From NCBI GenBank assembly GCA_025094145.1, contig JALLLS010000001.1:1353577-1417576 (forward strand): a stretch of 64,000 nucleotides of DNA, read 5' to 3'. Positions 35,841 through 46,198 of this stretch are shown here, piece after piece (the first letter of the stretch is position 1; every line of letters starts with the position of its first letter). A program made the position numbers and the translations under genes. The stretch comes from Spinellus fusiger. Its lineage: Eukaryota > Mucoromycota > Mucoromycetes > Mucorales > Phycomycetaceae. Below the pieces are notes generated by a model. It made no database searches. It saw only the letters and a list, made by a program, of their open reading frames with translations, and was not told the DNA's origin.

Positions 35841-36421
35841 ATGCTACGTCTCGAACGATCCCTTTTGACAGCGGCTGCCAATGTGCGCCAGATCACAGTC
35901 CAGAGATGGTACAGCAGTGTTTCTCAAGGTACACGGGGAACAAGGAAACAGCACTAGACTGATCAACAGACTCTCTTCTCGAGAAACTCAAGGGAGACCG
36001 TAAACAGTGGATGCGTGAAAAGAAACAGCCTGAACTCAACGTAGTCAAGGGTCTTCTCAGTGACTACACCTACTATATCAAGTCACCGAATGCTGTGGCT
36101 GAACAGAGTGACAATGCCACTGTAGTGTCTCTTGTCAATAAGGCTATCAAGCGAAGACAGGATGCCATTTCCCAGTATGCTGCTGGTGGTCGCTCTGACC
36201 TGGCTGAACAAGAAGAGGCGGAGTTACTGGTTCTCAAGGGCTATCTGCCAGTGCAAATGACAGCCGATGACATTGAGACACACATTCGTCGCATTGTCCA
36301 AGAGACAGGTGCTGTGGGTGCACGTGATATGGGTAAAGTGATGAAGGCATGGACTGTGGATCCATCACTAGCAGACAAGAAGACTGTGAGTGATATTGTG
36401 AAGAAGGTGTTGGGAGTCTAA
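35841..36421 (+). CDS. AIM41: Mitochondrial YqeY/Aim41-type protein
   Basis: ATG 35841 starts an Arg-rich, Ser-rich leader (MLRLERSLLTAAANVRQITV, QRWYSSVSQ) typical of a mitochondrial targeting peptide. A 41-base intron (about 35930-35970) joins SVSQ to DSLLEKLKGDRKQWMREK. The rest is a YqeY domain: PELNVVKGLLSDYTYYIKSP, RQDAISQYAAGGRSDLAEQE, EAELLVLKGYLPVQMTADDI and GARDMGKVMKAWTV. Bacterial relatives resemble the tail of the GatB amidotransferase; in fungi the family is called Aim41 and its role is unclear. The gene is intact, with a stop at 36421. Confidence 0.9.
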
Positions 36422-36504
36422 GGGGGGTGACCTTTTCCTTAATAAAGCCTGTCCTATTCCATCCATTCCTACTTGACTATTTCTTGCTCAGGAGAATCCA
36501 GCCG

Positions 36505-36915
36505 TCACACATCCTGCTTAGCAGATGGTAACGAGTCTTCCATTATGGACTTGCGATGTAGCCTGTTGATCTCGTGACTTGATGAATGGACATTCTACCC
36601 AAGACAAAGAACATTAGGTAGTAGCAAGACAGAGAACATTAGACAGCATACAATAGTGCATGCATTGGGATGGAAGCAGAAATAAATAAAATAAAAGCAG
36701 AGTCTATTCTGATCCTATCAAGAGATCTCTCTTTTTATACTATTCTTCATTCTTCACTCTTCATTCTTCATCTATGATTGTGGGTTGTATTTCTCGTTTG
36801 AATAGAAGAAGAGGAAGAGGAAGAGGAAACACACTCTGTTGGCACCAATAGCACTGTTTGCAGTTGTTTGTTCTAGTAGGAGACACTTGTAGATGGAAGA
36901 CTACAGACAGAATAG
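36505..36915 (-). CDS. Possible small gene, last two exons only
   Basis: A minus-strand exon at 36594-36505 follows a good acceptor (TTGGGTAG) and reads NVHSSSHEINRLHRKSIMED then SLPSAKQDV and stop. A possible upstream exon at about 36904-36830 reads SSIYKCLLLEQTTANSAIGA. The joined phase is consistent but the donor (GTGTGT) is weak and the intron long. The helical, hydrophilic composition suggests a coiled-coil protein. I do not recognise it and found no start. Confidence 0.28.
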
Positions 36916-37530
36916 AAAGAGCAGTCTAAGAGTCTATTCGTATCCACCCACCCCTGCTGGTATAGGTGGGCATAGGTGGGCATAGGTAGTATAATTACTA
37001 TAGGTGCTGTCTCTTTACAAATTCAGAATGCATCCAAAATACAAGAGTGAAGAGTGAAGAGTATTGCATTTCTGCCTACGTGTCCTGTAAATTAGTATGT
37101 TGATCGCAGCTGTCTTGTTTTAGGTTAAAGTCCTGGAGCCTCCCACGCCTTGTTCCCCTACTTGGCAGCCACAGTCACAGATCTTTTCCTATCCTTTCTA
37201 TTCCTTCTCTTCTTTTTACCGTTCCTGCTCTTCTATAGCAAATAGAAATGAAGGAAAAAGACCCTTTCCATTGTACTGATTGTATCTCTCCTTTGAATCC
37301 TAGTATCCAATGAAAGAGGTTGAATGAAAGAGGTTGAATGAAAAGTGTCCAATGAAAAGTGTCCAAGATCAACACAGCAGAATGACTGAAGCACAGGCGG
37401 AACACTAATCCGTCAGTGTCTGTCAGCAGCACTACAAATAGGAGTGGGTGTGTAGATAGGAACAGCAACGATTCTTTTTTCTTTTTCTTTTTCTTTTTCT
37501 TTTTCTTTCTTCTTTCTTTCATTCTTCACT
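36916..37530. other. Intergenic region and leader of the PAP2 gene
   Basis: It contains repeated GGTGGGCATA (36960-36985), tandem GAAAGAGGTTGAAT and AAAAGTGTCCAAT units (37310-37365), and a TTTTTC array (37470-37508) directly before the PAP2 ATG. No gene is recognised. Minus-strand frames across the array encode only poly-Lys. Confidence 0.4.
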
Positions 37531-38851
37531 ATGGCCATGACGGGGTCTTCATGGAAAACACCCGAAGCAAAGCGTATTCTTCTTTCTTATATGAAGGATT
37601 GGCTGCTGGTGATTGTTATGACTGCTGTTTTCTTTGCTATTGATGCCATTCCACCCTACCACCGCAAATTCTCTCTACAAGACAAGACCATTATGTTTCC
37701 TTATGCTGTCCATGAAACTGTGCCTGTGTGGTTATTAGTAGTAGGTAGACCAGGGGAGGAAGTGCATTGTCTCTTACAGTGAAGATTGTCTGTTTCCTTG
37801 TTCCTATTGCCACTATTGCCTGTATCTCTCTGGGAATGCGTCGTTCTCTGTATGACTTTCACAGTGGTATTCTCGGTAGGTTCATTCCTGCAATACTGTA
37901 GAGGATACCTACTCATTGCTGTGTAGGTCTTTGCTTGGGTCTCTCACTGACCATCATGCTCACTGACATTATAAAGGTAACACACTATAGGTAGTATAGG
38001 CCATAGTAGAAAGATCACAGCTGACTGCAGCCCATTAGATCACAGCAGGAAGAGCACGCCCCGATATGTTGGATCGCTGTCAACCATTATTAGGTGCCAC
38101 CGATCCTATTCTTGGACTGACAGACTATACTGTGTGTACTACACCTGCCAATTCCGCCATTATGATGGATGGCTTCAAGAGTTTCCCCAGCGGCCATTCC
38201 TCCTGTAAGTCGATCTATTCATACTAAAGAGAAAAAATGAAAAAAAGAGAAAAAAGAGAAAGAAAACAACTCACACAATCCTAGTCTCTTTTGCTGGACT
38301 TGGATTTCTTTCCTTCTATTTGGCAGGAAAAATAGGCCTATTTGATGAACGTGGAGTAAGAAAGAAAAAGAAAAAGAAAAAGAAAAAAGACCCTGCGCTA
38401 TCCAAGAATACTAAGCCATAGAACAATAACAATAGCATACATGGAAGGGGTTCGTATTTGCTGCTCCATTAGCAGGAGCTGCTCTGGTGGCCATTTCACG
38501 CACTCGCGACTACCGCCACCACTGGCAGGATGTGTTGGTAGGAGGTGCTCTTGGTAGGTGGCTCCATGGAAGACAAGCGAAGGAGGCTTACATTGGACCT
38601 ATTCCATCTTAGGATTATCGGCTGCCTACTTTGCTTACCGTCAATACTACCCCACACTCGGAAACCTGCATTGCGGAATTCCTTTTGAAGTACGATTTCC
38701 TCCCGCCGCCATGTCGGCTGCTTACAACACCCTCTCTTCCCAAAGAACACGGGAGGATGCAGAGTCTGCCTTGTTCAATGAATCTCCCAGAGAGACACTG
38801 CCAACACACTTGCAGAATGAGCATCAGTCCATTTCTCATCCATCAAAATAA
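37531..38851 (+). CDS. DPP1: PAP2-family membrane lipid phosphatase (Dpp1/Lpp1 type)
   Basis: A six- or seven-exon gene with about six membrane segments (LLVIVMTAVFFAIDAIPPYH, GLCLGLSLTIMLTDIIK, FFAGLGFLSFYLAGKIG and others). The three phosphatase motifs are complete: KITAGRARPD (K-x6-RP), PSGHSS, and SRTRDYRHHWQD (SR-x5-H-x3-D). These enzymes dephosphorylate diacylglycerol pyrophosphate, phosphatidate or lysophosphatidate, in yeast at the vacuole. The C-terminal tail (EDAESALFNESPRETLP) is hydrophilic. ATG 37531 follows a pyrimidine-rich leader; a second in-frame ATG lies six bases on. Substrate choice between Dpp1 and Lpp1 cannot be told. Confidence 0.9.
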
Positions 38852-39198
38852 CAAGTCCTTCCAGAGCAGTCTCTTTTCTTTTCTTTCCCTCTTCTCTTTC
38901 CCTATTTCTCTTTAGTTGCTTCAAGAACAATAGAACAGCGTGCCGGTTGTGCCTGAAAATATTGCCTAAAGTAATTTATTTTATTTTATTTTATTTTATT
39001 TTATCTTTTATCTATTTATCTTTTATCTATTTTTCTTTTTTTTTTATTTAAAAGAAAAAGAAAAAAAAAAGAGAGAGAGATTGAAATTCAAAGGGCGCAG
39101 AGAGTGCCAGTCACATTTTCATATTTTCGAAAGTGATAAGAAAATAGGGACTCTGATAACACATAGGGCATCTTTTCTACTCTTCCTCACTCTTCGCC

Positions 39199-41355
39199 AT
39201 GACATTAAATAACAAACTCACACTTCTTGTGGACTGGTTTAAACAGCAGGAGATTCAGTGGGACGAAGAGTGGATCGAGATTCGTCCTAGTAGCAGTGGG
39301 TACGGTATCTATGCCCGTAAAGACATGCCCAAGAAGAAGAGAGGTAGAGTCTCGTCTCGTCTAAAGAGAAAGAAAGAGAAAGAAAGAGAAAGAAAAGGAA
39401 CAGCCACTTATCTTGTCTCTCTTGCTTCTTTGTACAGTGGTGAAGATTCCCAAGGAGGCTATCCTCTCAGCAAAATCAACAGGCATTGCCAATGTTCTTG
39501 AGGATGAACAGATCGAAGGTGGCTGTTCTCTTACATTGGCTGTCATGTACGAATTCTCCCAAGGAAAACAATCGCCCTGGTTTGGTTATCTCCAGGCACT
39601 ACCCTCAAGTGAGGATCTGCCTATCTTTTGGAGTGAGGAAGACAAGGCATGGCTCAAGGGAACAGAGATGGAGGATGCAGTAAAGAATGATCTGGTAAGA
39701 CGTGTTGTGTTGAGCTTCTATTGAAAAATGCTCTCTCTTTTTGTGGTGGTGATGATGGGCTGGATAGAATGATCTCAAGGAGGATTACACCGTGATTGTG
39801 AAGCCTTTGTTTGCCAAATATCCTTACATCTTCACAGAGACCCTTGTGGATGAATTCTTTACCTTGGACAAGTTCTGTACTATTTCAACTCTTATTTCTT
39901 CAAGATCATTTGAAGTGGATACCTACCATGAGAATGGCATGGTGCCTTTTGCGGATCTGTTTAATCATCGGGATGGAGATGAACATGTCCATTTTGAGAC
40001 TGATTTTGAAGTGTGTGATGCGTGTGGTGCATTGGATTATTGTGGACATCAGTACCTGGATGATTTGGAAATAGACAGTGAGGAAGAAAAGGAAGCCAAT
40101 GAACATGGGAATACCAGTGAGAATGAAGAATGGAGTGATGTAGAGGACATGGAGGACATGGAAGAAGAAGAGCAGGAGGAAGAGCCTATGTCTGGTTCTG
40201 GTTCTGATTCTGGTTCTGATTCTGGTTCTGATTCTGGTTCTGATTCTGATTCTGAGGAGGGTCCTTTGAAGGATCTGGAAGAACTCGAGAAACAAGGCAT
40301 CAACATATGGAAAGAGAGCGAAAAGAAGCCAGCAAAGGATACATGCGATATGGTATTGAGTCGTGCTGTTAAGAAAGGAGAAGAGATATTTAACACTTAT
40401 GGGGATCATCCCAACATTGTTCTTTTGAGCAAATATGGTTTCTGCTATGATGATAACCAGAATGACTATGTTTCTGTAAGTGAGGATGCTGTCATTGATG
40501 CCTGTCTTGTTGTTACCAAGGAACAAGTGAAGGAACAGGGTGAAAAGGGCGATGATGAGGCATTGGAGAAGATTGCCATTGAACTTACACGTCCTCGCTG
40601 GGAGTTCTTTTTGTCGAATGAACATATCCTCTGTCCCAAGGGCGACGATGAGGATGAGGATGAGGATGAGGAGGGAGATGACTGCTGTAAGGATGGTTCT
40701 GGTGGCTGTTGTGGTGATTCTGGTGACCATGAGCACAGTGAGAAAGAGGAGCAAGAAGAGGGAGAAGGAGAAGAGCATGGCCACGAACACAGTGGCAATT
40801 GCTGTGGTGAAGATGAGGATGTGGATGAGGATGTGGAAAATGTCAAATCCCGTCCCTACTTTATGAATGAAGAGGGTCTTTATGAAGATACCCTTATGTG
40901 TCTGCTGCATGTGATGTTTGTCAGTGAAGCCACCTTTGCTACCTTTGTAGATATTGAAAAGGCCATCCAGTACTTTGAGACAGTAGCAGAAGATGGACAG
41001 AATCGTAGTAAAAAGACCAAAAAGAGCCAGCAATTAACCATGGCCAAGAAGCGTGTCTACCAAGTATGCAGCATGTTATCAAGACAGAGATACAATGAAT
41101 ACTCGGAGGATACCAGCAGTACTTCTGTAGAAGAAGATATTAAGACAAGAGATCAGGTACATACCAACTTACATTCTAGTGTCTATACTAATAGAGAGAT
41201 TCCAGACTACACATCTTAGACATCGTTATGCCTTGACATGTCGTATTAGTGAGAAAAAGATTCTTAACAAGTCCATTCAGTATTATGAGGCAGCAGAACA
41301 ATCCAAAGGTACCAGTAGTGAGCCTGCCAAGAAGAGTAAGAAGAGAAGAGTGTAA
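39199..41355 (+). CDS. SET-domain protein lysine methyltransferase (Rkm4/SETD6-like) with metal-binding-like insert
   Basis: Exons give EIRPSSSGYGIYARKDM (SET N-motif), VKIPKEAILSAKSTGIANVL, FADLFNHRDGDEHVHF (NH motif) and KKGEEIFNTYGDHPNIVLLS, the SAM-binding and active-site landmarks of Rkm-type ribosomal or SETD6-like methyltransferases. The SET core is split by an acidic insert with GSDSGSD repeats (40195-40255). After the core comes an unusual Cys/His-rich acidic stretch (DCCKDGSGGCCGDSGDHEHS and EEHGHEHSGNCCGEDEDVD). The last intron splices TRDQ to TTHLRHRYALTCRISEKK, ending KKSKKRRV at 41355, a nuclear-localisation-like tail. The substrate cannot be read from the sequence; the family modifies ribosomal or chromatin-related proteins. 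Confidence 0.82.
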
Positions 41356-41681
41356 ATAGTGCAATAGCCTTGTATAGATTAAGTTAGTACTTATAATCAT
41401 AGCCTGTCTTTACAAATAAAAAAGTCCAAGTAAAGCAGATAGAAATGACATGTACCTTATGGAAGACACCTGTAGCTGTTTATAAGATTAAAAATAAACA
41501 AATACACTTCCTAGAGTCCATAGACTGACCCTTTTCTCTCCCTGCAGAATCATCGGTGGTTCCTCCTCCTGCAGTGTCTCCAATAAGAAGAGCCAACGAG
41601 ATCACTTACTCAACTATCACGTGTTTTACGGGAGGATCCCTACAGCAACTAGGCAGTCGTGACATACTTTAGTGCTTAGTG

Positions 41682-42976
41682 ATGAGTGAAAGCCTAATGA
41701 AAGAACTCTACAAGCGACTCTTCCACCGCTATTATGTATTGCACGGTGTCTATGCCCTATTGTTTGTGTTGATAAACCTCTACTACCAAATCTCGGGGGG
41801 TCTCTTCTCTAGTGAAGTACAGGCAAGTGTGGGTGCCTTGGGGTTTGCACTTGTAACTATAGACTGACAAGGGTATTAGGACAACGACGTCAAGGCCTAC
41901 AGTATTCTCGCTGCTTTGACTCTTTGGAAGAGCTATGTGGCTTCTACAGCAGAAGAATTGACCAATGTGGTTCTATTGTATGGAAAGTTCTTTAGTGTGT
42001 TGGTTATGTATTGGCACTATGGTGTATGGAGATTGATCTTCTATTGTCTTGGCTGGATAGGTAAGGTAGAAAGGTAGAAAGATAGCCTACAGGGAACACC
42101 ATTCTTCATACTATTCAAACTGACATTGTTCAGCTCTTTCCACCTTCTTCCCGCAGCCATGGTACCAAGGCTCCACCAAGATCATTGAACTCACTGAGTC
42201 TATGCTCAAAGACAAACTGAAATCCAAGAAGAAAAAGGGCAAAGCACCTGCCTACACTTCCACAGACACCATCAAAGGCCCTCGTATTGTAGAATTGACT
42301 TCTGATGGAGAAGAACCAGAAGAACCCAAAGAATCAGAGACGAAGACTGATACTGCCAAATATTGGGTGGTAATGCTTTATGCGAATTGGTCAGTGTCGT
42401 GCCTTAACTTTGAGGGGATTCTTGCCAAAGTATCCTTGGACTATGACTGTGATGATATTAAGTTTGGTAAAGTACAGACATCTCTCCCCTCAACTACCAA
42501 GACCTCTTCTCCTTTAAAAAAAGATAGGTCCCTTAGAGAGCTCTTCTAGATCTAACCTTTGCGTATAGGTAAGATTGACATTGACATCTATCCTGATATG
42601 GCACAGGAGTTTGGAGTCAGTCGTGATCCAGCTTCTTTTGACCTTCCAACTCTCTTGCTTCTTCAAGATGGAGTAGAATGCTGCAGATTACCGCAACTGA
42701 CAGTAGCAAAGGAAGATGGCTCAGGAACAAAGTTATCAAAGGCAAATCAAGCCAAGAATACGATTACACGTCTTGGTTGGGCTAAAAACACTGTAAGTAC
42801 TGACTGGAAATAGTAGTAATAGTGATAGTGATAGTAATAGTAATATATATCAACTTCTCATCTATTCTGTAATCTCCTCTCTATAGTCTACTATTATTGA
42901 TGCTTTCCAGTTAAAGAAACTTTATCCAACAACAGCCCAAAACCCATTGCCAGCTACCACTAAGCATCAAACTTAG
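41682..42976 (+). CDS. TMX2-like thioredoxin-fold membrane protein
   Basis: The N-terminal half has membrane segments (YYVLHGVYALLFVLINLYYQ and YWHYGVWRLIFYCLGWI). A basic linker (KLKSKKKKGKAPAY) then leads into a thioredoxin fold: TAKYWVVMLYANWSVSCLNF, GKIDIDIYPDMAQEFGVSRD and SFDLPTLLLLQDGVE (cis-Pro). The active-site position reads SVSC, not CxxC, as in TMX2 where human has SNDC, so it lacks the attacking Cys. TMX2 sits in ER and mitochondria-associated membranes. Translation starts at ATG 41682; the last exon ends ATTKHQT. About seven exons; some borders are approximate. Confidence 0.82.
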
Positions 42977-43225
42977 AAGAGAATAAAATAAAATACAGCT
43001 TGCGAATCTATCCATTAAGAGAAAAAGTGCTGCTCCCATGCTATCTTCTATCACAAAAAAGCAAGTTACATGTTAATAAGGACAGTGCCTTTGGATACTA
43101 TATTTCTTTTCTTTTCTTTTCTCTCTCTCTCTCAGCAATCACTCGTTAAATATAGACAGTAAAAAAAACAGCTTAATCAGTATCAAAAGTACAGGTTGTT
43201 CCATAGGTCTTGCCTCGAATCACAG

Positions 43226-45453
43226 CTATTCCATAGAAGAAAGAACATCCATAAGCCTCTTCAAGGTATGATGATTCTTACCTTCTACTCGAAGTTCAAC
43301 TTCACCAAAGTACATTTTAATGGCCAGGTCCACTTTCTCTCCTTCCATAACACCTGTTAATGCTGGCATGGGGATAGTGAAGTTGGCTACTTTGCGCACA
43401 CCGGGACTTGTAATATAACGAGGCTGTTCTTCAGTGTCTGCTGCATACAATGTACATGTGGTATGGTGAGGATAATAGGCAAAGAAGTCTTTGGACATGC
43501 AGTTGTCGATATCTAACAGACAGTAATAATAAATATAAAAGACACTACAGGGGCTAGTATTCTGTAGAGAAAGTACTGAGATAGCCCAGGAGAATGTATA
43601 GTCTCTTTACCTAATGGACGTCCTCTTGCAACATACACTGAGAATCTATTATCACAGCGTATACTTCCATCGGCCCTCACAATCTTATAGCTTGGAGGAT
43701 CCACGCCTTCTTCAAAAGTAGTAGTAGTATCAATGCCATACCAGTATCTTGGAATACGAGTAGTGACAATGCGGGGATTAAGACCAAAGTACACAGCACC
43801 TCTTACTACAGCCAATTCACAACGAGGCGGTACTGCAACAAGACCAACACGAGAACCAAAGTCTTGCTGAACACGATCAAAGAGGTAGTTGGAAGAACCA
43901 AAACCACCGACTAAAAACACAGCCTGCATGGAGCCTGCTTTCATCAATTGGTCTTCAATCAAGGCCAACACCTCCTTGATGACAGGCTCAAACACTTCCT
44001 GTTTTAATTCTGCTGCACTGATACAAAGCATTCCGTCTTCAAGACCAATGGCAGGGTTGTTGAGTGATTCCAAGTTCATAGAAGCAGGAAGAGAGATAAA
44101 CTGGTCTTCTACACCATCAAACTGAGGCTTGATCAGATCCACAAATGTATCCATCATTGTCTCAAAGGCAGAAGCAGGAATAGAGGACAGATACTCTTTG
44201 AACTTCTTCTTTAGTAGTTTACGCATACGACGATCCAAGAAGACTGAACCACACGACTGTCCATGTCCCTTTGTCCATTCTCTTAGTTTACGTCCACTGC
44301 GTTCATCGATACGGAATACAATAAGATCCACAGTACCACCTACACAGAAGAGATGTGAGCTATCGAATGAACAGAGCTCTATTGTATTGTATTCTTCTTC
44401 TTACCACCAGCATCACATATCATAAACTGATCATTGTGACCGAGATTATACTGTTCACACTTCTTTTCACAGTACAATGCAGCAGCTTCTGGTTCAGAAA
44501 TCAACATCAACCGATCACGGTGGTCATCTTCTTCTATCAAACCCGCCTTAATGGCAGCCTCTCTCATTGTACTTTTTGCTCTATCAGACCACATGGCAGG
44601 AACCGTAAGACACTACAAGAAAGAAAGAAAGAAAAAGAAAAAAGAAAAAAAAAAGAGAGAGAAAGAGTTCATTCCTTTTGTGCTTGTGGAGGTTTGATAA
44701 GAAAAAGAAGCACCCCAGGAACCATTAAAAATAAAATAAAAAATAAAAAATAAAAAATAAAAAAACACCACTTACATATCGGAACTGATGCTGACCATAG
44801 TTACGTGCAAATCCCTTTCTCAACTCCGTCACCACATGCTCATGGAAGGCGTGAAGGTAATCAGCAATAGCGTCCACAATGGTTAATCCATTGGGAAGAG
44901 GTGGTAGATCTTTGGCGATGTTCTCATCCAAGTAGAGTTTGTATTGTTTCAATAACACCGAGTTGCGTGACGTTGGACGAAGCATTTCTAGACGAGCAGC
45001 ATTTCCCCAGTGAGCAAGTTGACTGGAACTTCCTTGGTAAAAGTTGAGGGTAGGTGTCTTTATTATGGGGTAGATAGGGTTATTTACTAGGCGCATGTCT
45101 CTTGTGTCTGTTTACCTTTGGATAGACATTGTTGTTCTGCTTGGGCCTATGTTTACACGATGAAGAAGAGAAGAAGAGAGAGAAAAAGAAAAAAAAAGAA
45201 AAAAAAGAAAAAAGGTGTTTGTATTGTGCTTTCTTGTCGCCTGTCTTGGAACACCCAAAACCCTTACCATTTTACAACGTCCACTACTTCTTCATTGTGG
45301 ATAAAAGAGTAAGAACACCCAGAGAAAGTGGTACCTATTATTCCCGTCTTGAATGAGATGATGTCTCTAAATACATTGCCAGGACTGCCTACCAAAATCA
45401 ATACCAATGACAACGGGATAGTCATTGGGGTTAAACTGTCTCGGGCTTGTCAT
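43226..45453 (-). CDS. HSPA12-like Hsp70 ATPase
   Basis: ATG 45453 gives MTSPRQFNPNDYPVVIGIDF. Tiny exons then give GTTFSGCSYSFIHNEEVVDV (phosphate-1 loop) and PKQNNNVYPK. Further exons read HWGNAARLEMLRPTSRNS, LMLISEPEAAALYCEKKCEQ, AVFLVGGFGSSNYLFDRV (phosphate-2/adenosine region) and GLNPRIVTTRIPRYWYGIDT. The tail is a short beta-rich segment ending TLKRLMDVLSSME. It is the divergent HSPA12 type, lacking the classical substrate-binding domain and EEVD end. Such genes are often multiplied in Mucoromycota; the role is unknown. Seven or more exons, no break seen. Confidence 0.87.
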
Positions 45454-45554
45454 TGTTTTCTATGCGCTGTATTTTCTATGTCTGTTGTTTTGTTTTGTTT
45501 TGTCTGTCTATAGAGATTGCATATAGCTTGTCTATGAAAAATAAACAGACAAGT

Positions 45555-45718
45555 GAAGTAGCCAGAAAGGCAAGAAAGAAGAAGAAGGAAGAAGAAGAAA
45601 GAAAGAAGAAAGAGAGAAATAAGAAAACAAGAAAATAAGGAAAACAAGAAAATAGGAAAATAAGAAAAATAGGAAAAATAAGGAAAATAAGAAAATAAGA
45701 GAGAGAATAATAAAGGCA
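45555..45718. repeat. Polypurine tract upstream of the HSPA12-like gene
   Basis: About 160 bases that are almost all A and G on the plus strand (AAGAAGAAGGAAGAAGAAGA, then GGAAAATAAG units), 100-260 bases 5' of the HSPA12-like ATG. Minus-strand frames over it encode spurious Phe/Leu/Ser runs. Confidence 0.7.
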
Positions 45719-45787
45719 CATCCAATGGGAGCATTAGGCACAAGGCACTGGTGAGTTTTCCTTGAAATGAGTGCATAGGAACTGCTC

Positions 45788-45999
45788 TTAGTATGTTATG
45801 AGCACTATAAGAATAGAAAACGCATCTATTCTAAGGACTTTTGTCTTATGCCTTGAGTAGGAAGAATACGCCACATACACCACTGCCACCAATACTACCC
45901 CTCTTTCATGGGCTGCCTTTTTGGCTAGTGAGAATGGGAGGGGAGTAGGACTGGAATAGAAAAAGAAAGATACCAACTGGTCCATTCATATTGGATTTC
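45788..45999 (-). CDS. Possible small membrane protein, two exons
   Basis: ATG 45999 (MNGPV) splices at a GTATCTTT donor to an exon after TCTCACTAG, giving AKKAAHERGVVLVAVVYVAY then SSYSRHKTKVLRIDAFS. One predicted membrane helix is flanked by basic residues. It lies between PPS1 and the HSPA12-like gene on the same strand. The open frame also extends 5' of the ATG (EQGAFLGRKVKSN), so the true start may be further upstream. No family is recognised. Confidence 0.25.
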
Positions 46000-46198
46000 A
46001 CCTTCCGTCCTAAGAAGGCTCCTTGCTCAGCCTACACAAGTGCCTGCTGCTGAGTCTCCAAAGGGAAGGGGAGAAGCAAAAAGGCGTCGTACTCTATTGC
46101 ACCACCACTACACCACCACTGACCCTTCTGTAGGAGACAATAATACCAGCCATTTTCCCTGCTTTATATTCTTGTAATAGCTATTATTAAACACTCCA

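Noticed and set aside
39906..41033. Long minus-strand frame of 375 codons
   Set aside because: It is the antisense shadow of the acidic, low-complexity SET gene exon and has no recognisable motifs.
45450..45776. Minus-strand frames rich in Phe, Leu and Ser
   Set aside because: They read through the polypurine tract; the hydrophobic appearance is a composition artefact.
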